From: Candidatus Poribacteria bacterium | GTDB lineage: Bacteria > Poribacteria > WGA-4E > WGA-3G | Assembly: GCA_009835515.1 (NCBI GenBank) | Contig: VXXH01000375.1 | Location: forward strand, 1 to 7,204 | Direction: 5' to 3' | Length of the DNA stretch: 7,204 bases | Shown here: in pieces, positions 1-4,215 of the stretch | How positions within the stretch are numbered: the first letter of the stretch is position 1 | Layout of the letters: every line of letters starts with the position of its first letter | The notes under the pieces: generated by a model | Seen by the model: the letters and a program-made list of their open reading frames with translations, nothing else | What the model was told of the DNA's origin: nothing | The model's database searches: none | Position numbers and translations under genes: made by a program

Positions 1-32
1 GTTCTGTACTGCCGTAATTCAAAAAAAGCCAT
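1..32 (-). CDS. Start of a probable NIPSNAP-family protein (5' fragment, continues off the left edge)
   Basis: Only the first ten codons and two bases of the eleventh lie in the window. The ATG is at 32-30 and reads MAFFELRQYR, probably followed by Thr (codon begins AC). A good Shine-Dalgarno, AGGAG at 44-40, lies seven bases upstream. The start resembles the first beta strand of NIPSNAP-domain proteins, which often open with M-A-x-x-E-L-R-x-Y and then a K/R-P-G turn. These are small ferredoxin-like alpha+beta barrel proteins whose bacterial members mostly have no defined reaction. The gene is on the same strand as the HEAT lipoprotein and follows it after about 180 bases filled by repeat element A. 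That a gene starts here is well supported by the ribosome binding site and reading frame. The family name rests on ten residues and is tentative. Confidence 0.55.
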   Translation of the reverse strand, partial: MAFFELRQYR

Positions 33-39
33 AAAAAAT

Positions 40-44
40 CTCCT
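40..44 (-). promoter_or_regulatory. Shine-Dalgarno of the NIPSNAP-like gene
   Basis: On the minus strand the bases read AAAAAGGAGATTTTTTATG. AGGAG is a strong match to the 16S anti-SD, seven bases before the ATG at 32-30. This decides that a gene begins at the left edge although it is too short to show as an ORF. Confidence 0.75.
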
Positions 45-85
45 TTTTAGTAGTTATTAGTTATCAGTTGTCAGTTGTCAGTTAC

Positions 86-113
86 AAGAGGTTTTAGTAA
101 TCCTAAGCCTCTT
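86..113. other. Hairpin inside repeat copy A
   Basis: AAGAGG at 86-91 pairs with CCTCTT at 108-113. The stem extends inward (GAGGTTTTAG against CTAAGCCTC) with one bulge and one wobble, leaving a loop of about TAATC. Neither strand has a convincing U-run straight after it, so I do not call it an intrinsic terminator. Confidence 0.5.
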
Positions 114-127
114 TCTAACAGCTGAAA

Positions 128-144
128 GGTTTTCGTAGAAAACC
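128..144. other. Perfect 7-bp hairpin inside repeat copy A
   Basis: GGTTTTC at 128-134 and GAAAACC at 138-144 form a perfect stem around a three-base loop. On the minus strand, downstream of the HEAT gene, the stem is followed by TTTC. It could act weakly in termination or 3'-end protection of the HEAT mRNA, but the stem is AT-rich and the U tract is short. The structure is visible in the sequence; the role is inference. Confidence 0.45.
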
Positions 145-212
145 GCACTGACAGCTGACAACTATTCTTCTGATAACTCTCACTGCGAGGCAAACCGATA
201 ACTGATAACTGT

Positions 213-3200
213 TCATAGGCGGTTATAGCCGTAGCCTTCACCTGTGATTTCAAAGAGTGCTGCGGCTGCTTGGAAATGGATCTCTGCGTCCTGATCTTGG
301 AGAATCGTTTCAAGCAGTGACACAGCGTTTGTGTTTTTCGCGTCGCCGAGTGCCTTGATGACATCAAGTCGGAATCCTCTCGTAATTTGCGCTTCATGTA
401 AGGCACTGAGTTTATCCACCAGTGCCGTTACGGCTTTGTCGGATCCGATGTCTCCCAATGCGCGCGAAGCATCGCGTCGGATTTCCACGTGATTATCGTC
501 GTTGTTCATGACTTCAATGAGTGCGTCGGTCGTTGAGGGGTCCGCCAATTCCCTGAGTCCTTGCGTCGCGGCTCGGCGGGTATCCTTATCGGATTCGGTT
601 TCGCCCTTCATCATCTGCACAAGGTCTGGTATAAATTCCGAAAGTCCGGCTTCCCCGACAGCGAGTGCTGTGGGTTTTCGGATGTCCACATCTGGATCGG
701 ATAACCGCGCTCTGAGATCGGATACATCCAGTGCTGCCTCCGCCGTTTTGCAACGTCCTAAGGCAACCATCGCGGCATTTCTGACGGGGTTGCTTTCCCA
801 TTTATCCGCGGCGCGTTCCGCCATCCTCGATGCCACGAAAGCAGGGAGATCCAGTTTCTTGGCAGCAATAACAAAAATCCGCCAACTCCAGTTGCGCCTC
901 CGATCATCAAGTCCGAGGTTTCGTCTGTTTCCTGCATCCTCAAGTGCGACGATATATTCCGTATCGTCAATGAGCTGTCTACCGATGGCTTCGGCTGCGC
1001 GGGACCCACCGATTGTGCCGAGTGCGCGTGCGGCTTTTGTCCGAGCGGAAGCATTCGCTAAGACTGCTGTCCCGGCGTTCAACGGTATCCGTTTATCTTC
1101 AAGAATAGCGATCAGTCTTGGAATTGCCGTTTCACTTTCGAGTTTGCCGAGTGCGATTATTGCGTTGTTGGCAATGTCTCCGACCCGGATGTCGAGTGCC
1201 CGAATCAAAACATCTTCAACCGATTTATCACCGATATTACCGAGTGCGGTTACAGCGACGGCACGAACGTTGTCGGGTTCCAGCGGGTTTTCGACCATTG
1301 CGCTGAGTTTGGCAACCGCTTTTGCATCTCTGAGGGTTCCTAAAGCGGCGGCGGCTTGCAATCGGATCTCGGCATTTTCATCGGAGAGTGCCGTTAGAAG
1401 TGGTTCGGCAGCGCGTTCATCTTTGAGTGCACCGAGTGAGACGATTGCAGATGCCCGGATAGATTTCATCTCATCAGTGTTTTCGAGTACAGCAATGAGC
1501 GGTTCAACAAGACGGCGTTCTTTAAAGCCACCGAGCGAGTTTGCCGCCCGTTTCCGGACAACATAACTCGGATGTTTGAGTTCCTCAAGCATCGCGTCGG
1601 CAGCAACTTTTTTCGCAGTCGCTCCAAGAATGTGGACGAATGCCCAGCGCGTCCACTCATCATCTGTAGATTTCAGCGCATTGAGTGCAAATTCGGCTGT
1701 CGGGATGTTTCCGTCTTTGATTAATGCACCGATGACCTGATCTTGAACGGATTGGACTTCGTATCCGTCATCAAAACTCCCCAAACCTTTCTTCAAAATA
1801 TCAACAAGTCCCTTATCCGATGCCTGAATTTCTCGGAGTGCCACTGCGGCTTGGAATCGAGTCGTTTCGTATTTATCGCCTCTTAGTGCGTCTAACAACG
1901 GATCAATGACCCGCTGCCCTTTTATTTTCCCGAGACCGATGGCTGCTTCTTGTCGAACGACCCCTTGTTTATCTTTTTTCAATGCAGTGATAAGAGCCGT
2001 TGTTGCGACATCTCCCTTGATTTCACCGAGCGCCCACGCTGCGCTTTGGCGTACTGTTGCCCGTCCATCATCCTCAAGTGCACGAACGAGCGGTTCTACG
2101 ACGGTACCCCCTTTAATAATACCGAGTGCGTGAGCGACTTCACTCCGCACGAGGCTCGGTATCGGTTTGAGTTCACCCCATGTCCGATAGTTTGCGCGCG
2201 GGTAATCGACTGTCCACTCAATCTGGAAGGATTCGACCTGTGTTCGGAGCGCGTCAAGGGTTTTATACGCTCGTTTCATGTGCCGTTGAAAGTCCGAGAT
2301 TTCGTCGAATTGTGTAGACAGTACCCAAAGCAACACAGGCGTAGTTTCGGGTGCCTTGATACGGCTCAGGACCTTGACAGCGTTGGCACGTATGATTGGG
2401 CTGGTTTCATCGCTGAACATGAGAAGCAGCATGGGTTGTGTGGCTTTCTCAGGTTTGAGTTGCCAGAGCGCAGCGATAGCCGCAAGCCGGAGGGTTTCCC
2501 GCATCTGCTTATCCATTGCCATGATGATCAATTTTTGGACGGATTCTTCTGTCGTTACTCCGATTTTCCCGAGAGCCTCCGCAGCGTTAGTGGCAGTGGT
2601 ATCGTCGTAGGAGAGTGCCGCCGTAAGTGCCGGAACCGCGCGACGCGCCCGCATATCGCCGAGTCCTATTGCTGCCAATGCTTTTACTTCTTTATGTGGG
2701 TCGTTATTTAATGCGTCAATAAGCGGGGTTATTGCGCGCCGGTCCCCGATTGTTCCGAGTGCTTCTGCGATCCTTATCCGGATTTCATTTGTGCCGTTTT
2801 TGAGCGCGTCAAGCATAGGCGGGACAGCAACACCGCGCATTTCAACGAGTGCTGCCAAGGCATTACCCTGTAATTCCTCGTTCGCTAACTCTTTTATTAG
2901 CGGTTGGACAGCGGCTTCCGCTTTGAGGAGTCCGAGCGTTTGGATTGCGGCGGCTTGTGTACCGATTCGGTATTTTTTCATCCACAGATCGTCAATGTAA
3001 GCACTTGCGATGTATTGATAGTCCGCGGTGAAACCGGTATCCTCATCGGGAATCAGGTTTCGCGCTTTCGTTGCTAAAACCTCAAGGAGAGGTGCAATTG
3101 CGGGATCTCCTATACGATTGAGCGCATTTATGGCTGTATCTTTGACGTAATTGTTCGGATCTGCGATCAGTCGGACCAGGTCGGGGATAGCGGTCTCGTC

Positions 3201-4061
3201 TTGGATGCTACCGAGTAATTTTGCGGCGTGCATTCTGACCTGCGCACTATTATTTTTAAGTGCGAGTTGAAGCCCTGGCACAATAGCGACACCGTCGGCT
3301 GCGCCTGAACTTGCCAATCGTTCAAGGGCGACAATCGCCCTATACGCGACTTCTGGTGTATTCACTGTTTCCATCAGCGCGTCTTCAAAGGTTAGAATGA
3401 GTTCGGGTTTCTGCATCGCGCCAAGAAAGCGGACAGCCTCTTTTTGTATAGCGGAGTCCTTGTGGCGTATTGCTTGCTGCAGCAATTCAATAACCGTATT
3501 CCCGCTTCCCAATTTCTCCACAAGTTGCGCGACAGCTGCACGTGCGTTCGGCTGATAACATTTCTCCGCTGCTAAAAGTGCTTGGACGACAGCAGCATCT
3601 GGGTGAGCGACAAGTTCGGTTAGCAATTCTGCCCGATTCTCGACTGCCTCCGCAAGCGACACGGCGAAGAGTCCAGAGATAGAGTTCTGAGCGCGGATGA
3701 GCCGTTCCTGTTGGTCGAGATCGTCGGAGTCCGGGTCTTCCAACACTGAGATCGCGAGGATGTCGGCGGCGAGTGTTTCAAGATAAGCATTCGCTTGGAC
3801 AATCGCTTGGTGCCAAGCCCCTGCCTCAGTGCGTGTTCGGTTCTGTAGGAAGGCTTTTAAATGTCGTGCCTCCTCGTTCCCGGAATCTGTTTTTTCGACT
3901 GCCGCCTGTGCAGCGGTATAATCTCCGCGGACGATAGCGGCGCGCGCCTCAATAATATCCCTATTCTCTTTCTCACCACACGCAATTAGAAGGACAATAG
4001 CAGCAATGAGTGGGAGATGGATACCGATTCTCAATATATTACAAATTCGCTGTCGTTTCAT
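213..4061 (-). CDS. Large HEAT-repeat (EZ-HEAT / PBS-lyase-like repeat) lipoprotein
   Basis: This complete gene encodes 1282 residues. The ATG at 4061-4059 has AGGAG six bases upstream. Residues 1-28 form a lipoprotein signal peptide: basic MKRQR, a hydrophobic stretch, then lipobox L25-I-A-C28 followed by Gly, so the mature protein is probably lipid-anchored at Cys28 and exported. Residues about 30-180 are helical and TPR-like (for example 33-58, around RGDYTAAQAAVE). From about 185 to 1275 there are roughly 28-30 HEAT units of about 31 residues, with signatures such as AAWALGEIKG (674-683), AAIGLGKIKG (706-715) and AAAALGTLRD (903-912), each followed by a second helix of PLL.AL type. Three non-repeat insertions break the solenoid: about 331-368, 582-640 and 1036-1080. 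The EZ-HEAT family is named after phycobilin lyase subunits, but no enzymatic motif is visible. A protein-binding scaffold is the safest inference; partner and pathway are unknown. It follows the synthetase on the same strand after 119 bases. Confidence 0.93.
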   Translation of the reverse strand: MKRQRICNILRIGIHLPLIAAIVLLIACGEKENRDIIEARAAIVRGDYTAAQAAVEKTDSGNEEARHLKAFLQNRTRTEAGAWHQAIVQANAYLETLAADILAISVLEDPDSDDLDQQERLIRAQNSISGLFAVSLAEAVENRAELLTELVAHPDAAVVQALLAAEKCYQPNARAAVAQLVEKLGSGNTVIELLQQAIRHKDSAIQKEAVRFLGAMQKPELILTFEDALMETVNTPEVAYRAIVALERLASSGAADGVAIVPGLQLALKNNSAQVRMHAAKLLGSIQDETAIPDLVRLIADPNNYVKDTAINALNRIGDPAIAPLLEVLATKARNLIPDEDTGFTADYQYIASAYIDDLWMKKYRIGTQAAAIQTLGLLKAEAAVQPLIKELANEELQGNALAALVEMRGVAVPPMLDALKNGTNEIRIRIAEALGTIGDRRAITPLIDALNNDPHKEVKALAAIGLGDMRARRAVPALTAALSYDDTTATNAAEALGKIGVTTEESVQKLIIMAMDKQMRETLRLAAIAALWQLKPEKATQPMLLLMFSDETSPIIRANAVKVLSRIKAPETTPVLLWVLSTQFDEISDFQRHMKRAYKTLDALRTQVESFQIEWTVDYPRANYRTWGELKPIPSLVRSEVAHALGIIKGGTVVEPLVRALEDDGRATVRQSAAWALGEIKGDVATTALITALKKDKQGVVRQEAAIGLGKIKGQRVIDPLLDALRGDKYETTRFQAAVALREIQASDKGLVDILKKGLGSFDDGYEVQSVQDQVIGALIKDGNIPTAEFALNALKSTDDEWTRWAFVHILGATAKKVAADAMLEELKHPSYVVRKRAANSLGGFKERRLVEPLIAVLENTDEMKSIRASAIVSLGALKDERAAEPLLTALSDENAEIRLQAAAALGTLRDAKAVAKLSAMVENPLEPDNVRAVAVTALGNIGDKSVEDVLIRALDIRVGDIANNAIIALGKLESETAIPRLIAILEDKRIPLNAGTAVLANASARTKAARALGTIGGSRAAEAIGRQLIDDTEYIVALEDAGNRRNLGLDDRRRNWSWRIFVIAAKKLDLPAFVASRMAERAADKWESNPVRNAAMVALGRCKTAEAALDVSDLRARLSDPDVDIRKPTALAVGEAGLSEFIPDLVQMMKGETESDKDTRRAATQGLRELADPSTTDALIEVMNNDDNHVEIRRDASRALGDIGSDKAVTALVDKLSALHEAQITRGFRLDVIKALGDAKNTNAVSLLETILQDQDAEIHFQAAAALFEITGEGYGYNRL
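3978..4061 (-). other. Lipoprotein signal peptide of the HEAT protein
   Basis: The first 28 codons give an n-region with four basic residues (K2, R3, R5, R11), a hydrophobic core (about residues 12-27, rich in I, L, A and V) and the lipobox LIAC with the acceptor cysteine at residue 28. The next residues are G-E-K-E-N. Absence of Asp at +2 fits outer-membrane sorting by the E. coli rule, which may not apply in this organism. Confidence 0.85.
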
Positions 4062-4067
4062 ATCTTT

Positions 4068-4072
4068 CTCCT
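4068..4072 (-). promoter_or_regulatory. Shine-Dalgarno of the HEAT lipoprotein gene
   Basis: The minus strand reads ATAGGAGAAAGATATG, with AGGAG six bases before the ATG at 4061. It fixes the start just before the signal peptide. Repeat copy B begins only one base further upstream, at 4074. Confidence 0.8.
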
Positions 4073-4073
4073 A

Positions 4074-4215
4074 TAGTTATCAGTTATCGGTTATCGGTTG
4101 TCAGTTAAAGAGGCACGTTTGTAACAAATCACCCACACTTGGAGTACGCCAGGAAAAGGGGTGTGTTGTAATGAAACCTCTTAACCGATAACTGGGGCCT
4201 GACGACTGACAACTA
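4074..4215. repeat. Palindromic heptamer repeat element, copy B
   Basis: The left arm at 4074-4107 is TAGTTAT, CAGTTAT, CGGTTAT, CGGTTGT, CAGTTA, then AAGAGG (4108-4113), matching copy A unit by unit. The right arm contains CCTCTTAAC (4177-4185), AACCGATAACTG (4183-4194) and CTGACGACTGACAACTA (4199-4215). CAGTTATCGGTT at 4081-4092 is perfectly inverted at 4183-4194 (12 bp), and GTTAAAGAGG at 4104-4113 is inverted at 4177-4185 with a one-base bulge. The outer ends TAGTTATCAG and CTGACAACTA are inverted with one mismatch. The whole element could fold into a long imperfect hairpin. It fills the spacer between the synthetase and the HEAT gene and overlaps the last codons and stop of the synthetase (stop at 4183-4181). 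Confidence 0.85.

Larger units (their letters stand above)
51..211. repeat. Palindromic heptamer repeat element, copy A
   Basis: The left arm at 51-84 is a run of heptamers on the plus strand: TAGTTAT, TAGTTAT, CAGTTGT, CAGTTGT, CAGTTA, followed by C and AAGAGG (86-91). AGTTGTCAGTTGTCAGT at 66-82 is inverted at 147-163 with 16 of 17 bases matching. A further heptamer patch, AACCGATAACTGATAACTG, lies at 193-211 and abuts the TGA stop of the HEAT gene (215-213). Core 51-166 aligns end to end with copy B at 4074-4217: the left arms match over about 40 bases with only a few substitutions, and the right ends (148-166 and 4199-4217) match at 17 of 19. Middle sequences differ. The region from 167 to 192 has no clear counterpart in copy B, so copy A may be composite. 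It has no coding capacity of its own and looks like a MITE-like or tandem-heptamer intergenic repeat. I found no clear target-site duplication. Confidence 0.8.

Noticed and set aside
51..211. CRISPR array
   Set aside because: The units are contiguous seven-base tandem repeats without unique spacers, arranged as inverted arms; not CRISPR-like.
71..406. A 111-codon minus-strand frame crossing repeat copy A and the 3' end of the HEAT gene
   Set aside because: It overlaps the HEAT coding region in another frame, finishes in heptamer repeat DNA, and shows no domain. The product is low-complexity Ser/Lys/Gln-rich sequence.
502..1566. A 354-codon open frame on the plus strand
   Set aside because: It lies wholly antisense to the HEAT gene. 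Its Ser/Ala-rich composition is what results from reading the complementary strand of the Ala-Leu-Gly repeat codons. It has no recognisable domain, and the minus-strand gene has signal peptide, ribosome binding site and family support.
1950..2711. A 253-codon plus-strand frame with several cysteines
   Set aside because: Also antisense to the HEAT gene, with no plausible ribosome binding site or family similarity; a shadow of the coding periodicity.
213..4061. Annotation of the HEAT protein as a phycocyanobilin lyase
   Set aside because: The repeats are of the type also found in CpcE/CpcF lyases, but the length, the lipoprotein signal and the lack of any phycobilisome gene nearby make a lyase function unsupported.
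213..4061. Recent tandem DNA duplication inside the HEAT gene, suggested by recurrent CCGAGTGC (plus strand)
   Set aside because: The recurring octamer is the reverse complement of codons for the A-L-G motif in each HEAT unit. The surrounding bases diverge strongly between units, so this is old protein-repeat structure, not a recent DNA repeat.
4076..4105. CTGACA-17-GATAAC promoter match upstream of the HEAT gene on the minus strand
   Set aside because: The -10-like box ends only about 14 bases before the ATG, so a transcript starting at the usual distance would lack the AGGAG. The match is better explained by heptamer periodicity.
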